From the NCBI GenBank assembly GCA_018296165.2, contig JACKQL020000039.1:124001-188000 (forward strand): a DNA stretch of 64,000 nucleotides, in the 5' to 3' direction. The DNA is from Termitomyces sp. T153 (taxonomy: Eukaryota; Basidiomycota; Agaricomycetes; Agaricales; Lyophyllaceae). Below are positions 31,760 to 43,455 of this stretch, piece after piece. The notes under the pieces are model-generated. The model saw nothing but the letters and a program-made list of their open reading frames with translations, had not been told where the DNA came from and ran no database searches. How positions within the stretch are numbered: position 1 is the stretch's first letter; the number at the start of each line of letters is the position of its first letter. The position numbers were made by a program, and so were the translations under genes.

Positions 31760-32755
31760 TGTCAGATTCTGCTGATGACGGGGGCTCAGTACACTGGCGA
31801 GTCCTTACTAGGTGGACGCGATATCCTGTGCTTATAACCAGGCGTCCAGAGTTGGAGCGGAGGTGGGGAGGCTTGCAAGGGGGTTTTAGGGAAAATGGCC
31901 CGAGCAAGTCCTGAATGGCCTGGAGAAGTCTAAGACCAAAGGTATTGGTTGTTGACCCAGGGTGGGTGTCAGGGTTAGTTCGTGGGCACGCAAATAGATT
32001 ATGGGGTGAGCGGAGGCTTCTCAAGTGATGGGGGCAGGGCCGGAGTTGGATAGGGGATTACCCGGGCTTGATGGGTCCCAGGGCTGAGTGGGGAGCAAGG
32101 GTCGGAGTTGCTGTAAGAATGTTTGGTTGTGGCACGTGCACAGAGTTCGTACTGATGTAGGGAGCAAGAGGAACTTAGAAGAACAAAGGAAATATGTACA
32201 GTCAAGACGAGACAGAGACAAGATGAGACTGAGGAAAAAGATAGATTCAAAACTTAAAAACAGAAACAGAGATGGGACGAGAGACAAAACATAGGAAACC
32301 GGTATATGTAATATCAAGACTAAAGTTCGAGGAGTTATTCTACGACTTATATACCAACTACTGGGTACCCCAGAGGGCGGTGGATATGGCAGCGGGAGTC
32401 GACGGAGCTGTGCAGAGTCAATGGGTGTCGGGTACAATCCAAGGGTGGGCCGCAGCGGTATTCTGATGGGATCAGTTGGGGGCATGGGCCACTCCGAGGA
32501 CATCATGATACTCCAGGACGGGTCAGGTAAACTAGGGTAGGGGGTCAGGAACATATGACATGGCTAGGAATGGTGGGGGAAGGTTTCAGGGGGAGTGTTG
32601 ATGGCTACAGAGAGGGTGTTGGAGTTGCCATCAGGGTTTGCCGGAGAAGCATTGGAGTTATCCAGTGTGGGCACAAAAGTGTGGGTGGGGTTCAGGGGAG
32701 TTAGACGGGAACTCAGGAGGGGTTGGGAACAGTGTCTAGGGAGCGGGTCATGACA
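31760..32755 (-). repeat. gypsy-2 5' LTR
   Basis: Direct repeat of 20673-21649. TGTCAGATTCTGCTGATG to GGGTCATGACA, 996 bp, followed by the GTATC duplication. TATATAAG lies on the minus strand near 32350 and would drive the minus-strand transcript. Confidence 0.93.
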
Positions 32756-34797
32756 GTATCATCTTGAAGGTCATCTAAAATACCAATATATGAAAAGCAG
32801 AAGAGACTTACAGCTTGGCAGCATATCCTGGTAGGATAAAGCGAATGCACCAGATACATCTGTGACAGACCATTTGTCAAACATGCCTTCTTCAACTACT
32901 CGAGTATCTATGTAAAGATTGAATGGATTAGATAGGTTGGAAATGGGAATCTTAACATACAATCAGGGGGTGGTCTAATGCCAGCAAGAGCACGATTGTC
33001 CTCCTCGAGGTTGGCACACCATTCCTCCAACTTATACAACTCCTCGTTGGCCTGGCGGAGCTCATCTTCAAGATCTGCAATACTGCCATAGTATCGGAAC
33101 AGACAACAGGTGCAGACGACCATCAACGGGGGGACAGATACCAAGACGGCAGGCCGGGCCAGGAAAGCAATGAACCAGGCAGAGAATTTAGTAATTATAG
33201 AACACGTGGAAGGGGGAAGGATTGATCAGAAATCACCCCGCAAGGAGAGGAACTTTGCAAGAGCAGTGAGAGAATGTTTGATATACAAGGAACCTTTCAC
33301 CATCAGGCAAAGAGAAAAAAGTTTATCAAGGACAGTATGGATACGAGAGAAGGTAAATGAGTTTGGGAAGATATCCAAAATGGGAAGAGGATGCCAAAGA
33401 TTCAATCTCATCGCACCGGCAAGAATGGCACAGGCAAGAAGTAATAATCCTACAATGAGAACGCGCTCGGCGGGGCTTTCGAACATGTCCATATCTGAAT
33501 CATCTAGGAACATGTCATCTAAAATACCAACATAGGAAGGGCAGAAGATACTCACAATCCAGCGACATATCCATATCACGGTGGGATAGAGCGAATGCAG
33601 CTGCATCAGATATGTCCGCGGCAGACCATTCGTCAAACGCGCCTTCTTCGATTGCTTGGGTATCTATGGAAAGATTAAGTTAATTAAATAAATCAGAAAT
33701 GTCAATATTGACAATACAATTAGGGGGTTGTGAGATAGGTGCACCATTCCTCCAAGTCATCCAACGCCTCGTTAATACGGTGGAGCTCATCATCAAGGTC
33801 TACAAAACGGTTGTATAGGAACAGATAACAGGTGTAAACAGTCACCGACAAGAGGACGAGTCCCAAGGCAACAGGCCAGCCCAGGAACTTGATGAACTCT
33901 GGCAAGTCAACAAATTTGGTGATTATAGAACACCTGGAAGGGCGAAAAGTTGATCGGAAAACACCTCGCAAGGGAAGAGATTTTGCGAGAGTGGTGAGAG
34001 AACGTTTGATATACAAGGAGCCGTTCATCATCAGGCGAGGAAAAAGGAGTTTATCGAGGGCGGTACGAATACGAGAAAAGGCCAATGACTTTCGAAGGAT
34101 ATCCAGAATGGGAAGAGGATGCCAAAGGTTGAAGGTCATGGCACAAACAAGAACTAAGAATAATCCTGTAATGAGAAGGCACTTGGCGGGGCTTTGAGAC
34201 TTCAGGTAAATAGTCTTTTAGCGAAGTTCTGAGAGCTTGTCCACGACAAAGCTGGTGGTCACGACTGCGAACATGACGATACGGTCATTGGCAAGAGCTG
34301 AGAAAACAGAATAAGTGTTTGATAGAAATTGCTGGTGGAAGGAGATCTTGATATGGATGCAACGTAGAGCGAACCGCAGGGGGAGAAGACGATGGTACGC
34401 GCGAGTCGATGCTGAGGGAGCTGTAGAAGTTCAAGTACTTTTGGCGGAGTTCCAAGAGCTTGTTCAAGGTAAGACTGGTTGACATGGCTGCGAACATGAC
34501 AAAACGATCATTTTTGAGAGAGCCTAGGAGGACAGGAAGAGTATGGGGTAGAGATCTCTTGGAGAAGAGGAGTTTGACAGAGTCACGAGGAAGAGCGAGC
34601 AATTGTGGAATAAGATGGTGGCGGTACACAAGAGCTGATGGAAAAGAAGAGGCCTGAACTGCTCTGGAAAGCACAGTAGAGGGAGGTTCGGGAGAACCGC
34701 TCAGAGCGGGGTCCTCGCGAGCTCGACGTACTGCACGATGCCAGATTAGCAAGCCGCCGATGGCAATTCCACTAGCCACAGCTGCGAGTATGACCAT
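32756..34797 (-). pseudogene. orphan modular membrane/coiled-coil gene, disrupted by gypsy-2
   Basis: Minus strand. An N-terminal part from ATG 34797 (MVILAAVASGIAIGGLLIW, a membrane segment, about 40 bp after a TATATA box) carries NDRFVMFAAMSTS, repeated as NDRIVMFAVVTTS in the next exon. Two tandem copies of an about 200-residue module follow (34196-33724 and 33510-32955). Each has a membrane segment, NLWHPLPILDI, a basic loop, a second membrane segment and an acidic coiled coil ending LEEWC. A short exon after each gives EEGxFDxWS and DISDAFALSHRD. Copy 1 has a 32-bp deletion before its module end, copy 2 has TGA where copy 1 has CGA (GDF-stop-S versus GVFRS). The gene ends in the exon hit by gypsy-2. 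No known family recognised. It may be one long gene or two or three tandem genes. Confidence 0.6.
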
Positions 34798-35225
34798 AGG
34801 GCCACATACAAGAGGATATCGCCATGGTGGTGGTCGAGTATATAGAAACGCCACCACTTGGGCGGGGCGGGGGGCCAATAAACGATGCGCGGTCACGTAA
34901 TATCGTTACGAGATCTTTTCTTGGAGAAAATGAGCAAGGTAATTGGCATCGATCAACGTACAAGAGCAAAGAGAACCGGATAAACCGGTTCGGAATCATG
35001 ATGTGTGTCGATTGGAACCAAGACAAGCCACGACGTGACAGATCAGCGGGAGCTGATTTATCCTGCCACTGTCCTGGATAGAACGAATGTCAAGAGAGCC
35101 CATCAATACAAAATACCCAGCCTCAGGACAGATCTAGCTATGATGTTAGATCCAGAGTTTGACGCGGAAAGGCCGATAGTGATACATAGACCAAAATGCG
35201 AATTATTTGTGTCAAACAATTTATC

Positions 35226-35900
35226 TTATCCCCAAGTTTCAGTAAAACGAGAAGAAAACAGCAAAATGCGATATACCTTGATATGATCCTCTTTACTTCT
35301 TTCGCATCTGCGGCGCAAAGGTCCGCAATCTGAGCAGTCACAAATTGCATCTATGCAGTCTCCCCGCAAGAATATCGATGCAAGATGGACAGTGCAATCA
35401 CGCGCGCCCGTGACAGCACGAACCAAGTCAATAGTATTGAACTTTACAAAAATCTCAATATATTCCAGCATCTTATTATACATTCTGCATGGATCAACCG
35501 CAGTACCATTTTACAAGAGACGACATACACACTATCCGGCGTATCCTCGTCCCTCAGGCTGTTCTCGAACAAAGATATTTAACCTCGGGAGACAACCAAC
35601 ATTGTTCAACTCCACATGACAGAAGAGATGGCAAAAGTGCAAGCAAGAAAGTCAAGTTCGCTCTAACCTGGACCAAGTCATAGCGCAGAGGCGTGTTTGC
35701 AACAAAGACACCAATCAGACAACACCAAGCATCAAGTAAACATTACATTTCCGGCCCGGTAATAGGTATACATGTACCCTTGTGGGTGTACAAAAAAGAG
35801 AAGATTGCACAAATAAAGAAAATCGTTCCGGATATCACACTACGCATGCATAACCTCGAGAAAGAAGCCTCGTCCAGCTTTATACTTAATACTTAGATAG
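35226..35900 (-). pseudogene. orphan gene copy 2, decayed
   Basis: Diverged copy of 1783-2480 in the same orientation. Shared: a hydrophobic first block (ISGTIFFICAIFSFLY), LIGVFVANT, then NNVGCLPRLNIF, then MYNKMLEYIEIFVKFNTIDL against VYNKTLEYVKTFAKFNTTDS in copy 1. Between these blocks the frame changes (around 35510) and a TAG stops it, and the 3' end keeps only short homology (CDCSDC). It is a pseudogene or strongly remodelled paralogue. Confidence 0.6.
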
Positions 35901-36388
35901 GGATGGACGGTCCGAGCAAAGCAAAGTTGACCGATGAATGCCCCGTGCCTACTACTATATCCATCCCAATCACCCGATGGCGCTCCTTGGGCGCTCTCTT
36001 ATTGCCGAGGTGAAGACAGGAGGGCACTGAGCCCGGAGGTTATGAGCCAGGCCTTAGGAGCAGGGGCGGTAGATGGATAAAGGCGATGTAGACTTTGCCT
36101 CAGACACAATCTAGCACGATAATGACCGCACGACACCCTCCCAAAAAAATCTATCATTTTGATCGGTTCTAGCATCACATAAGCCATGTATGTACGAACA
36201 AGAAGCCCCCAAAAGAACTGAAAATACAAGAAAGAAAAAAAAAGAAAGAAAGAAACAAGAGCGAGAGAGAGAAAAGACGACTGAATAGCAAAAAGTAAAT
36301 CACAAACAGACATCGAATATCGACCTCGACAACAGAAAGTCACTACAAGAACATTGACAACAATCACCATCTGTATATGTATACACCT
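35901..36388. other. intergenic, no gene seen
   Basis: Spacer between the decayed copy and the R3H gene. It contains a GAAA-rich simple stretch at 36228-36260 and probably the 3' untranslated region of the R3H gene. Confidence 0.5.
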
Positions 36389-38564
36389 TCACACCGCCAA
36401 CGCCTCCTTCGGCTGTGGCTCTACCCCCGCACCGTCCAAAGACATAGCTTCCACCTGCTCACTAACGAGCTGCACACCAACACGCGATGGCCCATCCCCG
36501 CCACGCTCCTTTTGATTATCCCTCTCCTTCTCCTGCTGCTTCCCAGGAGCATTACCAGGCCTTTTCAAAACCTTGGGATTAAACAGCTCAACGCTCTACC
36601 AAAAAAAAAAATCAGTCACACTCAACCTCAACCTCAACACACAACCCTACCTTGGGCGGCGGCCTCTCAAAAGCCCGATCGCTATCCTCTGCACCATCCA
36701 TCATCAGCGACTGAACACTGCTGCTCACCAATGGCTGCGGATGATGCACGAGCGCGCTGTGCGGCTGCGGTCCCTGCCCGGGACTCATCAGCCGTATATT
36801 CCGCGCCGCCGAGGCATTGTTGCCCCACGCGCCCGACACAACAGGCACGCGTCTCTCCGGCGCGACTCCGCTCCCTGACGACAGGGGCGGGAACTCTGTA
36901 GGCGACTGCAGCGAAGCCGGCTGCTGCTGTGCCGTCGTATTGTCGGTGTTGGGATGGTGATGGTACCCGTTTCCGTTGCCGTTGATGTTTCGCGATGGGC
37001 TCGAGTTGCTGTGTGAGTGGTCACGGTGCCGCTGCTGGGTCGAGTGCAGTGTAGGCTGCGGCTTGAGACCGACGGCCCAGTCTGGGCGTGCAGGAAGCGG
37101 ATGCTGGGATGATGCGGCTGATCTGAACGTCTGCCGTGATGACGAGGAAGTTGTCGATGATGACTAGATACAACAACAGTCAAAATCGAGCAGGTGATGA
37201 AGGAAAAAAAACTCACAGCAGTTGACGAAACATCATCACAGTTGGACGAGCGGCTAGTGGCGGAACTTGTCCTTCTCGTGTTGGTCAAACGCGGTCCGAT
37301 CGCGTCTGTGGGAGACACGACGTGCCCGCCCTGGCCAACTCCAGGACCATAGCTCCAGCCCCTCCCCTGATTGATACTCGTGCTCCGCGCCTTGCCTGCT
37401 GAACCCACACTATTGTGCCTATGTGAATTTTTGAAACCCGGACTCGGCGTCCCACCGGCGCCATTACGATGCTGTCCGGCGGCACTTGGGTCATAGGCGT
37501 TGATGTGCCCCGAGGACGACTCGGCGGTGATTGGGTAGTAGGCTGGCATGGGGTACGGATACGGGTGAGGCGGAGGCACATATGGGTATTGGGGCGGGCT
37601 GTGGTGGATGGGCGGGGGAGGTGCGCCTGGAGGGGGGTGGGGCATGGGGGGCGGGGGGTGTGACCATGGATGATACATGCCGGCGGTGTATGGATCGGCG
37701 GTCGATGGGTCAGAAGGCGGGGACGGGTATGGATACTGGTAGTACGGGTAGGCGGCGTAGTAGGGGATGCCGGGGGGCGGGTATGGATACATGTAGTGGT
37801 TGTAGGCAGGCTGTGGATGGTCGTAATAAGCAGTGTGGTTGGGCTCGTAGATGTTTGCGTATGTGAAGGACGACGGCGACGGGGCCCTGGAGCTGCGCGC
37901 GCTGGCGTGGGCGGAGCGGGACGCAGGGTTGCGCGCGGGGTCGGGCTCGACGCTGCTGGCGGAGGAGGAGGCGGGGGACTCCTTGAAGTCCATGAAGATG
38001 CGGGAACGAGCCTCGTTGTAGGCGGCCTCGCGCTGCTGGATGGTCAGGCGTGACTTGGCGTCGAGGTCTGCGTCGTCGGCAGGGGCCGGCTGGGACTGCG
38101 CTCTGCTGGGGGGCGAGCGGCGCATGATTTTGAAGGCGGGGGCGTGGGTCGACTCGGGCGGGACGAGGTCAGACAGTCTGCGGGCGGGGCTGCGGGCGGT
38201 CAGCGGGGTCAGAGGCAGGCACAAGGGGCGTACATTCTGCTTTCCGCGGTGGGCACGACAGAGATGGCCTTGGTCAGGGGATCGTTCTCCGGGGCGAGCT
38301 TGTAGTACGCCGAGCAGCGGTGCACGAGCAGCCGCTGGTACGACGTCGCCGCCGTCAGATCGATGCGCGCCCTGTCGTCCTCGCTCAGTCCCGTCGTCAG
38401 CACACACATCCACCAGCCACTCACTTGCGATCCGCAATCAGGCTCTCCATCTGCTCCCCCAGCTTCAGCACGTATATCCGGTCCTTGCTTCTGAGCGCTT
38501 CGAGAATCTGCTGGTCGACGTCCCCGTCCCCGTCCAGGGCATCGGCGGGCGGCGGGCACTCCAT
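36389..38564 (-). CDS. R3H- and SUZ-domain RNA-binding protein
   Basis: Minus strand. ATG 38564 (MECPPPADALDGD); a further 5' exon is possible. Exon 1 has ALRSKDRIYVLKLGEQMESL. After a GT-AG intron comes the R3H domain (RIDLTAATSYQRLLVHRCSA YY, TKAISVVPTAESR), then after another intron IPARRLSDLVPPES and the SUZ motif FKIMRRS ... REAAYNEARSRIFMDFKE. A long Pro/Tyr-rich low-complexity region follows (many YPYP and PPPP runs), then Ser-rich tracts and a C-terminus QLVSEQVEAMSLDGAG ending at 36389. R3H and SUZ together bind single-stranded RNA and are found in ARPP21/R3HDM-type cytoplasmic mRNA regulators. GC-rich low complexity explains many spurious frames on the other strand. Confidence 0.88.
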
Positions 38565-38774
38565 GCGGCACACTGGGGCAGACACGCGGGTTTTATGAGG
38601 CAGAGGCAGTGTCAGAGGCCCATCGTCCTCGCAGTCCGTCTTTGCAAAATCTATCTTACACAACCGTGGGTAAATTCTACACATTTATTTATCTATCACA
38701 CATGCACCGCTTCGTACACGTTGAATCCGAGGCTATGACTCCTTTCAGTCCCAGTCCCAGTCTCTTGCAATCAC

Positions 38775-40606
38775 TTACCAGAACACAAATATCACCACCC
38801 CATACCCCATCAGCCCCAGGGCTGCTCTATTTACAATCCGCTTGCCTTCGTCATTCTGTGTCAGCTAAATTCATCTCTTTAGCGCCAAGCTGCCCCTGCC
38901 GCTGTGCCCACTTGCCTTCCAATAAAACAGTCCAGGCAGGATGAACGAAATCGTCGTCGACCCCGTCGACCCAACAAATGCCAGCACTGTCTCCGCCCTC
39001 AGCGCATCGTCTCCAAACAAAAAAAAATCCTGATACTTGCCCATTTGCAGATTGTCAACAAAGTAAGCGATCGTAAAGCCAGCCCCAATGATCCCAGACG
39101 TCAGCAATACGTGTCTCACCATCGACATGTCTGATTCTCCGTGGTCCTTGTCCCCCTCTTCGTCCTTGGGCGTGCCTTGCAGTACCTTGCCCAGACAGTT
39201 CCGGCACGGGTGCACCTGCAGTGCATACGAGGACAGCACTGACACCACAATCGCCACCTGCCCAAACGCAATGAACAGCGAAGTGTCAGGATACATTGCA
39301 ATGATATTCGCCCCAACCTAGCTTCATCATGAGCCTGTTCCAAACGACACGACACGACAATCAACGTACACCCGAACCAAAAGTCAAGTATCCAAACACC
39401 GCAATCACCTCATACGTGATAATCGCAGAGCCAATCGATCCGCCAATAACAACATTCATCCGTGCCTGTGTATTATTCTTGACCTCATTATACATCGGGA
39501 AAAGCTGACAACAAACCAAGTCAACAACGCATCCATCGTCCACGCACAACACTCACATTCTGCGCACAGGTATACGCAAACACCTGTATCGGAAACGTCG
39601 ACACAAAACTGGGCGTAAACTTGATCAAGTGTACGTCTCCCCGAGGAGGCATGCCCGACATCGGCCAAAAGTAGCACACGACCACAATTATGACAAGATA
39701 CGCTACAGCCTTTGTTAGGGATCGACAACGACCAAACAGGGCAAAGCCCACTTGCCTACAGAGAACAGCGCGATGTAGCTCGTATGACGAAGGCTGTCCA
39801 GCCTACGAAGAAACGTAAGAGGTCCAAGCACGACCATAAATATCGTAATCCAGTTTGAACCATTCAGCATCCAAGGAGGTGGCAGTGTCGTTGGCGGTGT
39901 GAGGACATGATAAAACGACTGCACCACATTTGGCATGAGACCCTTGACGATGATCAAGTAGCTATTTCCACAGACCCAACATCAATATATGTACACTTTT
40001 GAGAAGTAAAAGCATAAAAGTACCTGATGGACACTCCGAAACACTTGATGGCGATCGCAGCATCGAAAAACACCGCGGCGCGCGGGAATGTCAACTGGGC
40101 TACGCTAAAGAACGATGCGCGGCGGTGCGGAGTATACGTGGCGCAAAGCGACAACAAGTACAGCCCGAACGCTCCGACCACGCCTGAGAACACGCATGTG
40201 AGCACGCCGGGGATCATACCGGCCGAAGCCGCAGCCTAAATAAAAAGTACAACCACAAAGAATCCCCGATGATGAGCACACACGAAGCTTCTTATAACTC
40301 GAAAAGGCAAACACCCTAATGATAACTCACCAATGGAAACGTGAGCATGCCTGCATAGATAGATAGAAGAAGGCTGAGATAGCAGATAAGGAGTTACGCG
40401 ATACACGCACCGGTCCCCATAATCGTATTGGCGAGGTTGCTTATACAGCTCATCAGACTCGCGTGGCCATCGTGCTGCACGACCCTCTTCACACTCGTGT
40501 CCCTCTCTCCACCAAGCAGCGCGCTCTGCTCCGATCCACTACTCGGTCCTGGTTCCGACTCAGCATAACACGGCAGCGCTCGCACGGCTCCGTAGGTCTG
40601 TACCAT
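38775..40606 (-). CDS. AAAP-family amino acid transporter (vacuolar AVT type)
   Basis: Minus strand. First in-frame ATG 40606 (MVQTYGAVRALPCYAESEPG); the acidic cytosolic N-terminus is followed by SNLANTIMGTG, a 20-nt exon (40331-40350) encoding MLTFPL, then AAASAGMIPGVLTCVFSG. Further segments: GLYLLSLCATYTP, LIIVKGLMPNVVQSF, ITIFMVVLGPLTFLRRLDSL, AYLVIIVVVCYFWP, FPIQVFAYTCAQN, ARMNVVIGGSIGSAIITYEV, GANIIAMYPDTSLFIAFGQ, HVLLTSGIIGAGFTIAYFV, VLAFVGSTGSTTISFILPGL and a last segment GYGVVIFVFW. About 11 membrane spans, typical of the family that moves neutral amino acids across the vacuolar membrane. About eight introns; the last one is GC-AG. The exact substrate cannot be read. Confidence 0.9.
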
Positions 40607-40788
40607 CTCAAAAGCCTCAATTCCAGCTTCACCCTCTGTCTCCTTGTCTCCTCCAAGTTCCGAATCAAATAACACAGCCTCCTTGTGTCCCTTGATAGAC
40701 CTCGACTTTGACTGACCGGCAACCGAGACTGGTGGGAAGAAGAAAGAGAATGGGGAGGAAAGCCACGCCAGATTCGCACGAGGTTATG

Positions 40789-40799
40789 TATATATATAT
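40789..40799 (-). promoter_or_regulatory. TATA-like box upstream of the transporter
   Basis: TATATATATAT run about 185 bp upstream of the first ATG of the transporter on the minus strand. A stretch of CT-rich sequence (TTCTCTTTCTTCTTCCC) lies between it and the ATG, as is common at fungal transcription starts. Position fits, but there is no direct evidence. Confidence 0.4.
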
Positions 40800-41041
40800 G
40801 TAATCCCTTCGCACCTTTACCACTTGAGCAACGCGGATAACGAGAACACGAGGCCTTTCCGTTTCAAGTTACGAGTCGACCTTTTGCAGGGCCTGATGAC
40901 ACTCCGAGATCGGACGGAAAATTATACGTGTCGGATAAGGACCTGACGTCAGCGCGCGCTATCACTTACGACACCTTGTACACTTTTCCGTACACAAATA
41001 TATAGATAAATATACCAACACTACAATCCATAGTCAAGACA

Positions 41042-43096
41042 TCACTTTTTGAAAAAGAAACCCGTCAAATTTCCCTGCTTCTGTCCACCTTTCGCTCCCC
41101 CACTCCCAGTTCTACCTCCCTTCTGTACCGCCGCTTTCGTGTTAGGTTTAGGCTTTGCGGCAGGGACCGACTCATCTTCACTTTCCTGTTCCGTCTTCGC
41201 TTTGGCTTTGGCTTTGGCCTTGGCCTTGCCCTTCGTACGTGCCGACTCAGGTTCCTCTTCCTCGTCTACTGACTCGTACTCTGAGTAGTCTTCAAAGACT
41301 ACAGGGATGGAATCAATCGTGTGCAAAGAGAGAGAAAAGATAAGGCCACGCACCCATGTACCCCTTTTCATCAACCCGGCTTCTACTCTTGACCACCCTT
41401 CGTTTCTTCAAGCCGTTCTTTCCGACGGGTATTACCTTCTTCGGGGCACGTTTCTTAGGCTTTGCCTTCGGTACGATGACATTATCCATTTCGACGTCCT
41501 CATCAACTGCGGCCGGCTTCTTCTCCTCCTCCTCCCCCTCCTCCTCCTCCTCCTCTTCTTCTTCTTCATCGCTTTGTTCTTTATCAACCTTGCTCCCAGC
41601 ACAACCACTTCGTGAAATACGAGTCACTTGGTCTAAACAGCCCAAAATAAGCTAGACATGCACTTCGATCGTTTATCAACACCTACCATCGTCAATATCC
41701 ATCATCGCAAGTACTTCCTCATTGTCAGAGTCGTCCACAGCTGCCGCGGCACGGCCTTTTCGCGGCTTGCGTACAGGTTTGGTAACTTCATCCTCCTCGT
41801 CATCAGAGATAAGCGCACGCCCTTTCACGCGTACATTGTCCTTGGCATTCGGCAGTGGCGAAGCGTGCCTCGATACCACTTTTGGAGGTCGTTCTGCCTC
41901 CGAATCTGATACTTGGAGAGTGGATTTCCGTTTTTTACCCCTCTGCAAGACGTCGATATTAATCCCCACCACCAAGTTTCAAGACATACCTTTACAGGCT
42001 CTGTCGCTTCCTTAGATTGCTGAGCGTTGACAGAAACCTGCTTCTCCTTCTCCTTGTTCTCTTTCAGTTCTTCCTTGATCTCTTTCTCTCCCTTCCCCTT
42101 CGCGACCTCCGTAGACGCATCCGGCTTTTTCTCCTTTGTCTTGACCTTTGAAAAAAAGTCAAGCTTCCCAGTTGCCTTGGGCTTGTCTTTTGGTTTGTCT
42201 GCGATGATTCTCTCTTGCTCCTTCGTTTCTGCCCTTTCTTCAGCGGGTGCCGATCTGGATGATGGCTTGGATCTCGAGGGCCCGGCAACAGGCTGACGCG
42301 TCAATTTCGCTGCCTTTGAGGTCGATGGTACAATCTAGAAAAAGTCAATATACATTCTACAGTAAGCAACGAGAAAATATTCACTTTGATATTCGCGCCA
42401 ACGATTTTACCAACTATCTTTATCATCTCTTTTGCATCTTTTCCACGATCGGCTGCACGTACGTGTTCTGTCGGTGTGCAAATGTGACCAGCATCCTAAT
42501 CAACAAACATTGCATATCCGAGTGAGTGAGTAAGAGGCGTGAGCTTACGCGTAGCGGGGATGGTGACAAGCTATAGACGTGTATTGAATTTATACGCGTG
42601 AATTGAGATTTCGCGTCTGAGCCACATCACTATGAGCAAGAATAAGTCAACGATAGGAAATCATACCACGCACCTTCAAGGTCAGGCTCATTCACGAGTA
42701 GGAGCTTCACCTGTGGCACGTCATCTCCATCATCCTCGAAATCTCCATCGACGTCTTTCCCCTCCCCATAATCCATGTTCAGGTCATCCGCATAATGAGG
42801 GTCAATTTCACCGCAAACGAGGTACGTGGCATAAGACGTTTGTGACCGATACGGGGCGTTCTCATGATATATAGCTAGTTCGCTGTGTCTATTATAGAAG
42901 AACGAGCTTCCTCAGATTAATTAGCTTACTTTTTCGCGGTATTGACGTGAAGACGTAGTTCCCTGCTTAGAGAACGGTATGTGACCTTGAAAAGCAGTTG
43001 ACGTTTAGTACCCTCGTCAAGTGAAGAGCTACCCACCACATTTCTTTCGATAAATATCTGTTTCGTCAGGAAATCGACGATAGATGTGGACGACAT
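41042..43096 (-). CDS. CDC27: DNA polymerase delta subunit 3 (Cdc27-like)
   Basis: Minus strand, ATG 43096 (MSSTSIVDFLTKQIFIERNV). N-terminal exons give VTYRSLSRELRLHVNTAK and LAIYHENAPYRSQTSYATYL, the conserved fold that binds the B-subunit of polymerase delta. A short acidic part (DYGEGKDVDGDFEDDGDD), EMIKIVGKIVGANIKIVPST, then a long charged, disordered tail follow, with KLDFFSKVKTKEKK, an acidic run (about 41530-41570), VFEDYSEYESVDEEEE and alternating Ala-Lys. The end, QGNLTGFFFKK, is a PIP box that binds PCNA. Length and end match Cdc27/POLD3. At least six introns. Confidence 0.87.
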
Positions 43097-43455
43097 AATA
43101 TGTCGTCAGTGGAACGTCGTTACAGATTCAGCTTGGAACCATCGTGACAAATTGCGATTTGTTGTCACAACTCACGAGGATCAAGTGTCACGCGTTCTGC
43201 GCTCGCCGAGTAAAATACATAACTTAGGAATCGAGAACAGAATATGCGCTACATGGATGCATCTACTACTAGCGTAGAATTTATTACTCGAAACGAGACT
43301 TCGGGAAACATGAGAACAAGAAGTATGCAGCAATATAAAAAACGAAGACGAGACCAGCGCGAAAGCAGAGTTCGTACAAACACGGAAGTAGCGGATGTGA
43401 CCGTCCAAATTGGAGAGAAACGATAAAAGTATCAACAGTGTTCATGCATTATACA

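Larger units (their letters stand above)
20673..32755 (-). mobile_element. Ty3/gypsy chromovirus gypsy-2 with antisense gene and nested X2
   Basis: 12.1-kb LTR retrotransposon. LTRs are 20673-21649 and 31760-32755, with perfect target duplication GTATC (20668-20672, 32756-32760). The minus-strand order is gag, two protease-like domains, RT, RNase H, integrase and chromodomain, with polypurine tract AAGGGGGGGTA at the 3' LTR. A spliced antisense gene lies between the chromodomain and the 3' LTR, and element X2 interrupts the integrase. It keeps many CpGs, hence is younger than gypsy-1, yet carries several TGA stops and altered catalytic residues. Confidence 0.94.

Noticed and set aside
20673..32755. 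TGA read as an amino acid (recoding) in gypsy-2
   Set aside because: TGA is used as a normal stop in neighbouring host genes, and the pattern fits CGA-to-TGA decay along with other CpG changes.
1783..35900. The two orphan copies as long terminal repeats of one giant 34-kb element
   Set aside because: They are diverged gene copies with exon structure, lack sharp ends and target duplications, and the genes between them include non-transposon sequence.
36612..36848. Separate small minus-strand gene
   Set aside because: It is an exon of the R3H/SUZ gene; frames join through an intron at about 36605-36657.
37469..38053. Several long plus-strand frames opposite the R3H/SUZ gene
   Set aside because: GC-rich low-complexity shadow of the Pro/Tyr-rich coding strand; no splice signals or known motifs.
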